The notes beneath the pieces were generated by a model, which saw nothing but the letters and a program-made list of their open reading frames with translations, was not told the origin of the DNA and made no database searches. Made by a program: the position numbers and the translations under genes. A stretch of DNA of 64,000 bases, from assembly GCF_018271995.1 (NCBI RefSeq), contig NZ_JAGUCO010000006.1:203508-267507 (forward strand), written 5' to 3'. This DNA comes from Carboxylicivirga linearis. Lineage in GTDB: Bacteria; Bacteroidota; Bacteroidia; Bacteroidales; Marinilabiliaceae. Position 1 is the first letter of the stretch, and every line of letters starts with the position of its first letter. Positions 43,790-53,857 of the stretch are shown piece after piece.

Positions 43790-45604
43790 CTATTTACTTG
43801 AATTATACCACGAATATACTTTCTTAGCCTTATCCTTCCCTATAACAGCTTCTAAATTTTCAATTGTGGAGGCTTTTATATTGTTCAATGACTTAAATTT
43901 TATCATTAGTTGTTCAATTGTCTTCTGACCGATTCCAGGAATATTTTCAAGATCGGATTTTATAAAATTAATAGAACGTTTTTGTCTGTGAAATGTAATT
44001 CCGAATCGGTGAGCTTCATTTCTTAAATGTTGAATTATTTTTAACGATTCAGAATTCTTATCTAAATACAATGGAATAGGATCTCCAGGGTAAAATATTT
44101 CTTCCAGTCTTTTAGCAATGCCAATCACTGCTATTTTATCAATTAAATCAAGCTCACGTAATATCCTCACTGCTGAACCTAACTGACCTTTTCCTCCATC
44201 TATAACCACTAATTGTGGTAACTCATCTCCTTCGTCTGATAATCGTTTATATCGTCGATAAACCACTTCTTCCATCGAAGCAAAATCATTAGGACCTTCG
44301 ACGGTTTTAATATTAAAATGTCGATAATCCTTTTTACTGGGTTTACCATTTTTAAATACCACACATGCAGCAACCGGGTTAGTTCCTTGTATATTCGAAT
44401 TATCAAAACATTCAATGTGTCTTGGTAATTCTTTTAATCTAAGGTCAGATTGCATAACTTTTAGAATACGCTCTTCACGAGGTTCCTTTTTAATAATAGA
44501 TTGTTGTTTAAGTTTATCTAATCGATAATATTTCACATTACGCTCCGATAAATCTAACAATTTCTTTTTATCACCTATTTTAGGAATTAAAAACATTGAG
44601 TTTTTAAGTTCTATTTCAGGTTTAAATGGAACCAATATCTCTCGTGAAAGAACAGTCAAACGTGATTGCATTTCGGATATAGCGGATACTAAAATATCTT
44701 GCTTTGTCTCCTCTAATCGCTTTTTAAATTCCATTGTATGCGATTGTATAACCGATCCATTAACAACCCTCATAAAGTTAACATACCCCGCCTTTTCATC
44801 TTCTATAACAGAAAATACATCCAGATTAGATAATTTAGGATTTACAATAGTGGATTTACTTTGATGAGATTCTAACAACTGTATCTTATTCTTTACTTCT
44901 TCAGCCTTTTCGAATTCTAATTCTGATGCATAATCCATCATTATATCCTTCATAAACTTAAGAACAGAGGATATATTTCCCTTTAATATTTCTTTAATAG
45001 ATGCAATATGCTCATTATAGATTTCCTCTGAATATTCATCAATACATGGTCCTTTACAATTTCCTATATGATATTCCAGACAAACTTTAAACTTCCCCTG
45101 CTCTACATTTTCTTTAGATAAATTATGCTTACAGGTTCGTAACGGATACAATTGCTTAAATAAATCCAACATGGTTCGAACAATGCCAACCGAAGTATAT
45201 GGACCAAAATAAGTACTTCCATCACGTATAAAATTTCGGGTATGAAATACTCTGGGGAATCGTTCATTCTTTACAACAATCCAGGGAAAAGACTTATCAT
45301 CTTTTAAAAGGATGTTATAACGCGGTTGATACTTTTTGATAAGGTTATTCTCGAGCAATAAAGCATCCTCTTCCGTATCAACAACAATATGCTTTATCTC
45401 TGCAATTTTCTTAACTAAAACACGAGTTTTTCCATAATCGTGTTGCTTGGTAAAATAAGAAGCTACTCTTTTCTTTAGGTTTTTTGCCTTACCTATATAT
45501 ATAATTTTACCGTCTTCATTAAAGTATTGATATACTCCTGGCGAAGACGGTAACGACTTAATTTTTGTATTTAAATATTCTAATCGCTGTAAATCTTTAC
45601 TCAT
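43790..45604 (-). CDS. uvrC: excinuclease ABC subunit C
   Basis: Makes both incisions in nucleotide excision repair. The 604-residue protein has an N-terminal GIY-YIG nuclease (SSPGVYQYFNEDGKIIYIGKAKNLKKR), a four-cysteine region (RTCKHNL ... FKVCLEYHIGNCKGPC), a UvrB-interaction motif (ELEFEKAEEVKNKIQLLE), the RNase-H-like C-terminal nuclease (IECFDNSNIQGTNPVAACVVF, VVIDGGKGQL) and closing helix-hairpin-helix motifs. It starts at the base after the ade stop, so the two are coupled. Confidence 0.96.
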   Translation of the reverse strand: MSKDLQRLEYLNTKIKSLPSSPGVYQYFNEDGKIIYIGKAKNLKKRVASYFTKQHDYGKTRVLVKKIAEIKHIVVDTEEDALLLENNLIKKYQPRYNILLKDDKSFPWIVVKNERFPRVFHTRNFIRDGSTYFGPYTSVGIVRTMLDLFKQLYPLRTCKHNLSKENVEQGKFKVCLEYHIGNCKGPCIDEYSEEIYNEHIASIKEILKGNISSVLKFMKDIMMDYASELEFEKAEEVKNKIQLLESHQSKSTIVNPKLSNLDVFSVIEDEKAGYVNFMRVVNGSVIQSHTMEFKKRLEETKQDILVSAISEMQSRLTVLSREILVPFKPEIELKNSMFLIPKIGDKKKLLDLSERNVKYYRLDKLKQQSIIKKEPREERILKVMQSDLRLKELPRHIECFDNSNIQGTNPVAACVVFKNGKPSKKDYRHFNIKTVEGPNDFASMEEVVYRRYKRLSDEGDELPQLVVIDGGKGQLGSAVRILRELDLIDKIAVIGIAKRLEEIFYPGDPIPLYLDKNSESLKIIQHLRNEAHRFGITFHRQKRSINFIKSDLENIPGIGQKTIEQLMIKFKSLNNIKASTIENLEAVIGKDKAKKVYSWYNSSK

Positions 45605-47233
45605 TTAAACAAATAAATTAGTAAACGAAAAAGTGGAAACATCAAACAATCCCTTATCTCCAATCTTTAATTTAGGTATTACCAATAACGACATAAATGC
45701 TAATGTCATAAAAGGTGACTTTAAAGACACACCTAAATTAAATACAAACTCATTTAATTCGGTATATATTTTAGCTACTTCCTCCCCTTCCAAATCAGAC
45801 ATTAATCCGGCAACAGGTAGTGGAAGTATCTTTGATTCTTTTCCATCAGAAGTAACCAATCCCCCTTTCATTTCAATAATAGAATTTATAACTGAAATAA
45901 TTGATTGATCATCGCAACCGATAGCAACAATATTATGACTATCATGAGCAACTGATGAAGCAATGGCACCTTTCTTTAACCCAAATCCTTTAATAAAACC
46001 AACTGCAGGTTTCTCGGGATGATACCTATTAACCACAACAATTTTCAAAATATCATTAGAAACATCTGGGTTTAAAACATCCTTTTCTGTCTGTTTAAAT
46101 TTCCAAATAATCTCATCAGTCAAAAGTTCGCCATCTTCAGCATGTATTACTTTAACCTTTGAAGCTCCGTTTGGGATATTTAATACGATATCCTTTTCTG
46201 AAATTTTATTACAATTAAACCTATTTACAACATCAAATGGTTTCAAATCAAATAAAGCATTGCCTTTTTCTGCTACTTTATTCCCATCAATATAAGTTTC
46301 CAAAATATTAAAATCCGATAGGTTATCCACTACAATTAAATCTGCGGCATCCCCTTCTTTTAATAAACCAACCGGTAAATTATAATGTTTTACCGGGTTT
46401 AAAACTGCAGCTTTATATACTTCAAAAATTGAATATCCTTTACTTAAAGCTAACCTAACTAAACGATCAATATGTCCTGATTTTGTAATTAAATCAGGGT
46501 GACTATCATCAGTACATAACATCACATTATCAGGATGGGTTCTAATAAGAGAATGTAAAGATTCAAAATTACGTGCAGCACTTCCCTCTCTAATCTGCAC
46601 CTTCATGCCTAAATTAATCTTATCTAATGCTTCCTGTAAAGTTGAGCATTCATGATCGGTAGATATCCCGGCAGAAGCGTATTTAATCAAATCCTCACCC
46701 ATAATACCTGGTGCATGACCGTCGATAGGTTTATTGTATTTTTTTGCTATATCTAATTTTGCTTTAACTCCGGCATCTCCATAAATAACACCCGGAAAAT
46801 TCATCATTTCTGCTAAAAAAGAAGCCCCTTTGGAAAATAAATATTCAATATCATCAGCTTCAATTCGTCCACCAGAGGATTCAAAACTTGTTGCAGGTAC
46901 ACAAGAAGGAACACCAAAAAAGCATTTTAAAGGAGTATTTTTTCCATCCTCTATCATATACTCTACTCCTTCTCGTCCCAACACATTTGCAATCTCATGT
47001 GGATCTGAAACCACCCCAACCGTTCCACGTGGAACAACCATTTTTGAAAATCGGGTTGGAATAGTCATTGAACTTTCTATATGAACATGCGCATCTATTA
47101 ATCCAGGTAGAATATATGAGGTGAAAATTTGATGAGTTTTTTCAATTGAAACAATAACTCCTTGCCTAATTTTTACTTTAGCTGGATAAATAGAATTACT
47201 ATGAATATCTACTAAATTACCTTCTATAATCAT
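45605..47233 (-). CDS. ade: adenine deaminase
   Basis: Converts adenine to hypoxanthine and ammonia. The 542-residue amidohydrolase has YILPGLIDAHVHIESSM (metal site), PRGTVGVVSDPHEIANVLG, GDAGVKAKL-like strands, ISTDHECSTLQEAL, LCTDDSHPDL and a C-terminal domain with ASSVAHDSHNIVAIG. In the enzymes I recall, the third motif reads PHGTT; here the His is Arg, and those codons form a parS-like site. It is downstream of mnmG and upstream of uvrC, a slot I remember as held by apt in Bacteroides. That comparison is from memory. Confidence 0.93.
   Translation of the reverse strand: MIIEGNLVDIHSNSIYPAKVKIRQGVIVSIEKTHQIFTSYILPGLIDAHVHIESSMTIPTRFSKMVVPRGTVGVVSDPHEIANVLGREGVEYMIEDGKNTPLKCFFGVPSCVPATSFESSGGRIEADDIEYLFSKGASFLAEMMNFPGVIYGDAGVKAKLDIAKKYNKPIDGHAPGIMGEDLIKYASAGISTDHECSTLQEALDKINLGMKVQIREGSAARNFESLHSLIRTHPDNVMLCTDDSHPDLITKSGHIDRLVRLALSKGYSIFEVYKAAVLNPVKHYNLPVGLLKEGDAADLIVVDNLSDFNILETYIDGNKVAEKGNALFDLKPFDVVNRFNCNKISEKDIVLNIPNGASKVKVIHAEDGELLTDEIIWKFKQTEKDVLNPDVSNDILKIVVVNRYHPEKPAVGFIKGFGLKKGAIASSVAHDSHNIVAIGCDDQSIISVINSIIEMKGGLVTSDGKESKILPLPVAGLMSDLEGEEVAKIYTELNEFVFNLGVSLKSPFMTLAFMSLLVIPKLKIGDKGLFDVSTFSFTNLFV
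47021..47036. promoter_or_regulatory. parS-like site inside ade
   Basis: CGTTCCACGTGGAACA matches the ParB-binding consensus TGTTNCACGTGNAACA at 15 of 16 positions; the central 14 bases are a perfect palindrome. It lies within the ade coding sequence (VPRGTV). Confidence 0.75.
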
Positions 47234-47248
47234 ATTTTAATATTAAAA

Positions 47249-47264
47249 GGTTTCACGTGGAACA
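47249..47264. promoter_or_regulatory. parS-like site between mnmG and ade
   Basis: GGTTTCACGTGGAACA matches TGTTNCACGTGNAACA at 15 of 16 positions. It fills the 31-bp gap between the mnmG stop and the ade start, ending one base before the mnmG stop codon. Confidence 0.75.
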
Positions 47265-49142
47265 TTATCTTCCTAAAAGGACTAACAGAACATTTATATC
47301 GCTCGGAGAAACTCCACTAATTCTACTAGCTTGTCCAATAGTTTCAGGATCTAGTTTGGTTAATTTTTGTCTCCCCTCAGTTGAAATTGTATGCAGTGAA
47401 CTATAATCAAATTTACCTCTAATTTTAAGATGTTCTAACCTCTTAAATTTATCAGCTAGCAATTTTTCTCGTTGTATATATCCAGAATACTTAAAAGATA
47501 TTTCAACAGATTCAAGAATTTCTTCTAGCCGTTCATTGGGTATACTATTAGTTTCTTTTTTAAAGGCCGGTAAAAACTCATGCAAATCAAAAATGGATAT
47601 TTGGGGTCTCATTAAAATATCAACCAATTTTACACCTTGCTTCAAAGGGGTAGTTCCCATTGATTGTAACCAAGAATTAATCTTATCCATCTTAACACTA
47701 TAATTATTGATAAAATCAATTAATTGTTGTTTATATTCCAATTTTTGATTTAAATACTCAACCCTACCCTTTTTAGCTAATCCAAAATTAAAACTCTTAT
47801 TGGTGAGTCTTACGTCAGCATCATCTTGTCTTAATAAAATTCTGAACTCTGCCCTTGAAGTAAACATTCGATATGGTTCATCAACTCCCTTTGTAACCAA
47901 ATCATCAATCAATACTCCTATGTAAGCTTCATCTCTTGTTAGAACAATTTCATCAAGATTATTAATTTTTTGATGGGCATTTATACCGGCCATCAAACCT
48001 TGAGCGGCTGCTTCTTCATAACCAGTAGTACCATTTATTTGACCTGCAAAATAAAGATTAGATATATACTTAGTCTCTAGTGTATGATATAATTGAGTAG
48101 GATCAAAAAAATCATATTCGATAGCATAACCTGGACGGAATATTTTTGCTTCCTCTAATCCAGGAATAAGTTTTAAAGCTTCTACTTGAGTATTTAAAGG
48201 TAATGAACTACTAAATCCATTGAGATAATATTCAACAGTATCCTCTCCTTCTGGTTCAAGAAAAAGTTGGTGACGTTCTTTTTCAGCAAATGTGACAATT
48301 TTAGTTTCAATACTAGGACAATATCGAGGTCCTATGCTTTGGATGGTTCCATTATACATTGGAGACTCATCCAAACCCTCCTCCAATTTTGAATGAACTT
48401 CAGGATTAGTATAAGTAATAAAACAACTTCTTTGTTTTAATAATTTATTGCTTCCAGGTAAGTAACTAAATTTATAGAACGATTCTTCACCTCCTTGTTC
48501 TTCTAGTTTACTAAAATTAATACTACGTTCATCAATACGAACAGGTGTACCGGTTTTCATTCTTCCAACAGTAAATCCATAGGAAAAAAGCTTTTCAGAT
48601 AATCCCATTGAGCTAGGCTCAGAAATTCGTCCTCCCTCTAACTGCACTGATCCTATGTGCATTAGCCCATTTAAGAAGGTGCCAGTGGTAACAATTACAG
48701 CATCTGCCTCGAACGTCACATTATTTTTAGTTGTGACGCCCTTAATTATGTTATCTTCAATTATAAAATCTACAACAGTATCTTGCCAGAAAAAAACATT
48801 TGAAATAGACTCTAATTGTTTTCTCCATTCCGAAGAAAAAACCATTCGGTCACATTGAGCTCTTGGACTCCACATTGCCGGACCTTTTGATTTATTCAAC
48901 ATTCTAAACTGAATAGAACTCTTATCTGTGACTATTCCCATATAACCACCCATAGCATCAATCTCTCGCACAATCTGGCCTTTTGCAATACCACCAACGG
49001 CAGGATTACATGACATTTGGGCAAAACGAGACATATCCATGGTAATTAAGAGCACCTTACTACCCATATTAGCAGCCGCAGCGGCAGCTTCACAGCCGGC
49101 ATGACCACCTCCAACAACAATTATATCGTATTTAAATTCCAT
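47265..49142 (-). CDS. mnmG: tRNA uridine 5-carboxymethylaminomethyl modification enzyme MnmG
   Basis: FAD-dependent subunit of the MnmE-MnmG complex, which modifies wobble uridine 34. The 625-residue protein has the FAD-binding [20 protein letters not shown] near 5-24, [58 protein letters not shown] and [18 protein letters not shown] 49142 ([13 protein letters not shown]) is preferred over an ATG at 49175, which would add eleven residues. In many bacteria gidA/mnmG lies near oriC, consistent with the parS sites here. It follows ybeY. Confidence 0.96.
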   Translation of the reverse strand: MEFKYDIIVVGGGHAGCEAAAAAANMGSKVLLITMDMSRFAQMSCNPAVGGIAKGQIVREIDAMGGYMGIVTDKSSIQFRMLNKSKGPAMWSPRAQCDRMVFSSEWRKQLESISNVFFWQDTVVDFIIEDNIIKGVTTKNNVTFEADAVIVTTGTFLNGLMHIGSVQLEGGRISEPSSMGLSEKLFSYGFTVGRMKTGTPVRIDERSINFSKLEEQGGEESFYKFSYLPGSNKLLKQRSCFITYTNPEVHSKLEEGLDESPMYNGTIQSIGPRYCPSIETKIVTFAEKERHQLFLEPEGEDTVEYYLNGFSSSLPLNTQVEALKLIPGLEEAKIFRPGYAIEYDFFDPTQLYHTLETKYISNLYFAGQINGTTGYEEAAAQGLMAGINAHQKINNLDEIVLTRDEAYIGVLIDDLVTKGVDEPYRMFTSRAEFRILLRQDDADVRLTNKSFNFGLAKKGRVEYLNQKLEYKQQLIDFINNYSVKMDKINSWLQSMGTTPLKQGVKLVDILMRPQISIFDLHEFLPAFKKETNSIPNERLEEILESVEISFKYSGYIQREKLLADKFKRLEHLKIRGKFDYSSLHTISTEGRQKLTKLDPETIGQASRISGVSPSDINVLLVLLGR

Positions 49143-49177
49143 TAAAAGTAATTTTAACTGCAAGATAAACAGCAAAA

Positions 49178-49600
49178 TTACTCAAAAGTTGCGTATAAGT
49201 TTAGTGCTTCATCTTCTAATTCCCTCATTTTCGATTTCTCGTTTTCAGTTTTATCTTTAAAACCACACAAATGAAGGATTCCATGTATTACAACACGTAA
49301 GAATTCTTTTTCGAAAGGAGTGTTTAATTGATCTGAATTTGACTTAACAGTATCGACGCTTAGAACAATATCCCCTGCTATCAAATTATTTATCGTATAA
49401 TCGAAGGTAATTATGTCAGTATAATAGTTATGATATAAATACTGATTATTAACGTCTAATATATAATCATCAGTACAAAAAAGGTAATTTATATCACCAA
49501 CATTATATCCGTGTAACTTAGCTACCTCATTAATCCAGGTAGATAATTTATTTTCAATGATTTTAGGCGTTAGATTATTTTCAATCTGAAAATTAATCAT
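49178..49600 (-). CDS. ybeY: rRNA maturation endoribonuclease YbeY
   Basis: A single-strand endoribonuclease in 16S rRNA 3'-end maturation and ribosome quality control. The 140-residue protein carries the zinc motif [16 protein letters not shown]; the third ligand seen as GYDH in proteobacteria is FKD here, a change I associate with Bacteroidota. [10 protein letters not shown] and [12 protein letters not shown] match the family core. It lies between the RsbW-like gene (5-bp gap) and mnmG. Confidence 0.93.
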   Translation of the reverse strand: MINFQIENNLTPKIIENKLSTWINEVAKLHGYNVGDINYLFCTDDYILDVNNQYLYHNYYTDIITFDYTINNLIAGDIVLSVDTVKSNSDQLNTPFEKEFLRVVIHGILHLCGFKDKTENEKSKMRELEDEALNLYATFE

Positions 49601-49605
49601 TCAAT

Positions 49606-50010
49606 TTAAATATTAAACTGCATTTTAACCTTACTACCATTATTTTCAAACTCTATTTCATCTGCAAGATGATGCATTAAAAAAATGCCTCTACCATGTG
49701 TTTTTTCAAGGTTTTCGGGTTTAGTTGGATCCGGAACATTAGTATAATCAAAACCTAGTCCTTCATCTATTATAATGAATTGAACTTTATCTTCCTGAAT
49801 ACTATATTCAACAACTACATTTTTTTGCTTATCTAGCTTGTTACCATGTACAATAGCGTTGTTAACACCTTCAACAACACCTAATAGTAATTTTCCATAA
49901 ATATCACTATGAAGATCATATTCATTAGAAAGATCATCAATTAATTTCTCAACTAAATTTATATTTTTAGTTTCAGAGTTAAAGACTAATTTATCCACAG
50001 TTAGTTCCAT
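49606..50010 (-). CDS. RsbW-like anti-sigma-type serine kinase/ATPase
   Basis: A 134-residue GHKL-fold protein (HATPase_c_2): N-box EGVNNAIVHGNKLD, G1-like IIDEGLGFDYTNVPDP, and GRGIFLMHHLADEIEFEN with the GRG nucleotide loop. Homologues bind an anti-sigma-antagonist partner and control stress sigma factors or PP2C phosphatases. No sigma factor or STAS protein is adjacent. It lies 5 bp before ybeY, so it is co-transcribed with ribosome and tRNA maturation genes. Confidence 0.88.
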   Translation of the reverse strand: MELTVDKLVFNSETKNINLVEKLIDDLSNEYDLHSDIYGKLLLGVVEGVNNAIVHGNKLDKQKNVVVEYSIQEDKVQFIIIDEGLGFDYTNVPDPTKPENLEKTHGRGIFLMHHLADEIEFENNGSKVKMQFNI

Positions 50011-50126
50011 TAATATCTCATTATACTGATTAGAAAAGGTAAAAACCTTATACTTTGAGACTCCATTAACCTTTTATACTGCAAAATAATCAAAGTGTTC
50101 CAATTTTTTAGAAAAATATGACTAAA

Positions 50127-51275
50127 TTAATTTAAAAGCCATTTTTCGGGGTCTAATTTTTTACCTTCTTCCCATATTTCAAAGTGCAAAACATTAGAAT
50201 TTTCGCCTTCTCCTTTATAGATATTACCAATAAGATCACCTTGCTTAATTACATCACCCTTTTTCAATTTAACAGCCTGTAAGTTAGCATAAACGGTTAA
50301 ATACTTACCATGTCGGATGATTACAGTCTTATTATAACCAGGTATTGTAACAATTCGAGAAACTTTACCTTCAAAAACAGCAAAACATTCAGTACTATTT
50401 TGTGCCTGTATATCAACCCCATTATTATTAACTTTTACATATTTTAAAACAGGATGTTGGTGTTCACCAAATTTTGAAATTATGACACCTGTTGATACCG
50501 GCCATTTTAATCTACCGATAGCTTTGTCAAAATCTGTAATTGAATACGTTTCTTTATTGGCCTCTTCTATAAGTTTTAGTATGGTTTTTTCTAGTCTTTG
50601 AAGAGCCTTTTGATTATCCTTTATTTGACGCTTAACCTGTCTTTCTTTACGCTTTAAACTTTGTATAGAACCATTTAAATTCTGCTTATTTTGAAGCAAT
50701 TGATCCTTTTCCTTTACTACTTTTAAAAGAGAATTGCTTTGTACCTTTAGTTTCGTTTCTAACAAAGATTGTTTCACTACTAACTCTTCTTGTTTCCTTT
50801 GAATTAGGATACCCTGATTTTTGCGGAACTTATTATATTCTCTTAAAATGATGAATCTTCGATAAGCCTTATTAAAGCTTTCAGCTCCGAGAAAAAAAGT
50901 TACTTCGTTATATACCTTTCTATTCTGATAACTTTTTTGAATTAATAATGCATACTCATCCTTAAGCTTTTGTAAATCCTTTTCTGAAATTGATATATCA
51001 TCTTTTAGGTTGGCAATATCTTCATTTAACCATTGAATTTCGGTATTATAAAGGTCAATAAGCTTTTGTCTGGAAGTGATTTGATTATTGATTAATTTAA
51101 TATTAGTAATAGCCTTATTCTTTTGTTTGCCGTATAATTCTAGCATTTTAGAAGACTTCTTTAGTTCGTCTTCAATCTTACTTTTTTGCGCCTGTAAATC
51201 ATCAATATTCTGAGCATTTACAGCTAGAGTAAAAACGGATAAGAATAGTATTACTGAATATCTTAAATTAATCAT
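50127..51275 (-). CDS. EnvC-like murein hydrolase activator (degenerate LytM/M23 domain)
   Basis: A 382-residue periplasmic protein. A signal peptide (SVILFLSVFTLAVNA) is followed by a long coiled coil from about 25 to 250, then a C-terminal LytM/M23 domain. The first zinc ligand His is replaced (NNNGVDIQAQ rather than HxGxD) and the HxH site reads VLHFEIW, so peptidase activity is doubtful. As with EnvC, it probably activates an amidase at division. It overlaps the DUF4292 gene by 4 bp (ATGA). Confidence 0.9.
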   Translation of the reverse strand: MINLRYSVILFLSVFTLAVNAQNIDDLQAQKSKIEDELKKSSKMLELYGKQKNKAITNIKLINNQITSRQKLIDLYNTEIQWLNEDIANLKDDISISEKDLQKLKDEYALLIQKSYQNRKVYNEVTFFLGAESFNKAYRRFIILREYNKFRKNQGILIQRKQEELVVKQSLLETKLKVQSNSLLKVVKEKDQLLQNKQNLNGSIQSLKRKERQVKRQIKDNQKALQRLEKTILKLIEEANKETYSITDFDKAIGRLKWPVSTGVIISKFGEHQHPVLKYVKVNNNGVDIQAQNSTECFAVFEGKVSRIVTIPGYNKTVIIRHGKYLTVYANLQAVKLKKGDVIKQGDLIGNIYKGEGENSNVLHFEIWEEGKKLDPEKWLLN

Positions 51276-52108
51276 TCAATAGTCTTTTTCGAGTATTTAT
51301 CAGAAATTCTAAACCCTATAGAATTATCACTATCAAATTCAACATCGTCAAACTTCAAATCAATTTTAAATGTTTTTAAACCTTTGCTACCCTTAATAGT
51401 TAAACTTCCAGGAAATAATCCATCATTAACTTCATAAAAACTACCATATTGGATCGTTACTGATCCATTGGAATTAAAGTCCTTAATGTAGGTACTTTTA
51501 ATTTTAGAAACCTCAGGCATAATATAAAATTCATGTAATATGAGATCTTTTCTTACACCTCTTCTTTCAAGTCTGGCAGCTCTACCTTCTTTTAAGGATT
51601 GAAAAACATAAGCATCTTCAGAAATATTATGCTTGTACTTCTTTAATCCATTTAAAATATCTTTATCCAAAGGATACACAAATAATTCATTGGTAAGTAT
51701 GCTATGAATGGTTTTAAAATCCACTTCAAGCATGAATTTATTCCATATAAAATCGTAATCTCCAATCAAATAATCTCTTTTAGTACGATCTAATATTTCA
51801 ACTTTATCATTTGTTAATCGAACACGAAACAATTCAATTCCCATTAAAGGATTAATTGAAATAATTATTGAACTGTCGCGACGAACAAATATATTTCCTT
51901 TAAATGATTTACTATCACCATTAAAATCCACTTCAGCTTTAAAACGTTTATAAAAAATAGTTTCATAGTTTAGATAACCATTTTGTATATCGTTTAATAG
52001 CCTGGCATCACTAATATTCTTTAATTCTCCATGTCTATCATAGTACATTCTTGTACTTTTACATGAGGCCAGGAATACAATTAAACCAATGAATAAATAC
52101 TTTTTCAC
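51272..52108 (-). CDS. DUF4292-family lipoprotein
   Basis: A 278-residue lipoprotein (lipobox FLASC). The body is LolA/LppX-like and beta-rich: YLNYETIFYKRFKAEVDFNG, RRDSSIIISINPLMGIELFRVRLTNDKVEILDRTKRDYLIGDYDFI. This matches the Bacteroidota DUF4292 family, which may carry or sort lipids or lipoproteins. It overlaps both neighbours by 4 bp, within the conserved dut-TPR-DUF4292-EnvC-like run. Confidence 0.87.
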   Translation of the reverse strand: MKKYLFIGLIVFLASCKSTRMYYDRHGELKNISDARLLNDIQNGYLNYETIFYKRFKAEVDFNGDSKSFKGNIFVRRDSSIIISINPLMGIELFRVRLTNDKVEILDRTKRDYLIGDYDFIWNKFMLEVDFKTIHSILTNELFVYPLDKDILNGLKKYKHNISEDAYVFQSLKEGRAARLERRGVRKDLILHEFYIMPEVSKIKSTYIKDFNSNGSVTIQYGSFYEVNDGLFPGSLTIKGSKGLKTFKIDLKFDDVEFDSDNSIGFRISDKYSKKTIE

Positions 52109-53853
52109 TCCTCCAGATATGTCTTACTTTCAATCTTCTTAATTAAAATCTCACTGCTATTGCCCATAGATTTGGATAACTTCCATTGTTCAACAGCTTT
52201 TTCAATATCGCCATTTTTAAATAGAATATCGCCATAATGTTCTACAATAACATCACTTTCATCTCCACCATTATCCATAGCCCTTTCAATAATATATTTG
52301 GCTTCAAAATAGCGTTCACGTTTAAATAATACCCAGGCATATGTATCTAAATAGGTAGCATTACCAGCTTCCAATTCGATACATTTACTACTCATTTTTT
52401 CAGCTTTTGCCAGGTCTTTATTTTCTAAAGTAAGATAGTAGCTATAATTGTTAAGAACAACAATATTTAACTCGTCTATTTTTAAAGATTCCTCGTATAC
52501 AGCAAAGCTTTTTTCAACTTGCTTTAGAGAATAGTAAACATCTCCCATAGTAGCCAAAAATTGAGCTTCTAAAGCCTTGTTCTGACCAACATATTCATAC
52601 CCTTTTTCAAGGAGCTGTAAGGCAGTTGTATTATTTTCTTCCTGCATAGCAGCAGATGCTCCAATTAAATAGAAGAAAGAGTTTTCTGGAAAATTATCAA
52701 TTGCTTCATTTGATTTCTTAAATACCAAATCGTAATCTTCAGTATTTAATAAGAGCAGAATATATTCTTGCCAGATTAGTTCATTTTTAGATTGAATACT
52801 TAAAGCTTCCTCATAGGATTGCAAAGCTTTGGTGGTATCATTAATAGCTTTGTAGTAATTACCCAGATAGATATAAGCATTTGGTTCAAATGGATGCGTG
52901 TCAATCAAAATTTTAAAGAAATCTTCTAAATAAGCATGATCACTAACATTACCATTTCCTTCCATTAAAAGAGGTAAAATACGTTGAAATTTTGCCTCAA
53001 AAGGGGTACCCTTTTGTTTTAAAGCTTTACAGTAGTAATCAATAAAGGCTAAACTATCATTTTCTGATTTAGCAATACCACCCAAACTAAAATAAGCTAA
53101 AGAATTTTCAGGATCCTTTTCTAAAACAGTATAATATGCCTTTTTGGCATTATCCATTTCCTTGATATACTTATAATAATCAGCTAAGTAACCATAGTAT
53201 CTGGCTTCTTCAGGATTATTATCTATTAATTTTTGAACTTCGGCTAATGCATTTTTATTCTTACCAAGTTCAAGATAGATATGCTCCTTTTCTAATATTA
53301 GAATTTCATTTAATCCAATTTTCTTCTCTAACCGATCGTAGGTTTTAATAGACTTTTCAAATTCGCCGTTATTAGCATATAATTGAGCTAAGCCATAAAG
53401 ATACTCATCATTATCCGGATCTATATTAACCAGTTTTTCGTAGATAGAAATGGCCTTTACACCCATATTATTTTTCTGATAAAGTTCAGCGAGTAAAAGA
53501 CTATACCAATGATTTTCAGGTTCAATCTGAACAGCTCTTTCTAATAATCCCTGGGCTTTAACTAATTCATTACCGGCAACTAATATATTAGCCAGTTCGT
53601 ACATAGACGCACTACTAGTCGGATCAATCTTTAAACATTCGGTTAGATACATGGCAGCTTTTTGTAAGTTACCTTTCATTTTTTCTCTACCCGACTCGTA
53701 AAAGAAATAATCAAATTTACGTTGATCAGCTTCGTCCAGTATAACCTTCTCTATTACTTCTTGATTGGTTTCTTTGTGCAATACTTCCTGAGAAAGTTTA
53801 CACGAGCCCAAAACAAAAAGAGTAGCAATAACTACAATATTTTTTAAACTCAT
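52105..53853 (-). CDS. tetratricopeptide-repeat lipoprotein
   Basis: A 582-residue lipoprotein with lipobox VLGSC. From about residue 55 it is almost entirely TPR repeats (SASMYELANILVAGNELVKAQ, LLLAELYQKNNMGVKAISIYE, YLGNYYKAINDTTKALQSYEEAL), at least ten by eye. It is probably a periplasmic scaffold for the lipoprotein or division proteins encoded next to it. ATG 53853 gives the clean signal peptide; an ATG at 53910, inside dut, would add 19 hydrophilic residues. It overlaps the DUF4292 start by 4 bp and lies 4 bp after dut. Confidence 0.88.
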   Translation of the reverse strand: MSLKNIVVIATLFVLGSCKLSQEVLHKETNQEVIEKVILDEADQRKFDYFFYESGREKMKGNLQKAAMYLTECLKIDPTSSASMYELANILVAGNELVKAQGLLERAVQIEPENHWYSLLLAELYQKNNMGVKAISIYEKLVNIDPDNDEYLYGLAQLYANNGEFEKSIKTYDRLEKKIGLNEILILEKEHIYLELGKNKNALAEVQKLIDNNPEEARYYGYLADYYKYIKEMDNAKKAYYTVLEKDPENSLAYFSLGGIAKSENDSLAFIDYYCKALKQKGTPFEAKFQRILPLLMEGNGNVSDHAYLEDFFKILIDTHPFEPNAYIYLGNYYKAINDTTKALQSYEEALSIQSKNELIWQEYILLLLNTEDYDLVFKKSNEAIDNFPENSFFYLIGASAAMQEENNTTALQLLEKGYEYVGQNKALEAQFLATMGDVYYSLKQVEKSFAVYEESLKIDELNIVVLNNYSYYLTLENKDLAKAEKMSSKCIELEAGNATYLDTYAWVLFKRERYFEAKYIIERAMDNGGDESDVIVEHYGDILFKNGDIEKAVEQWKLSKSMGNSSEILIKKIESKTYLEE

Positions 53854-53857
53854 AATT

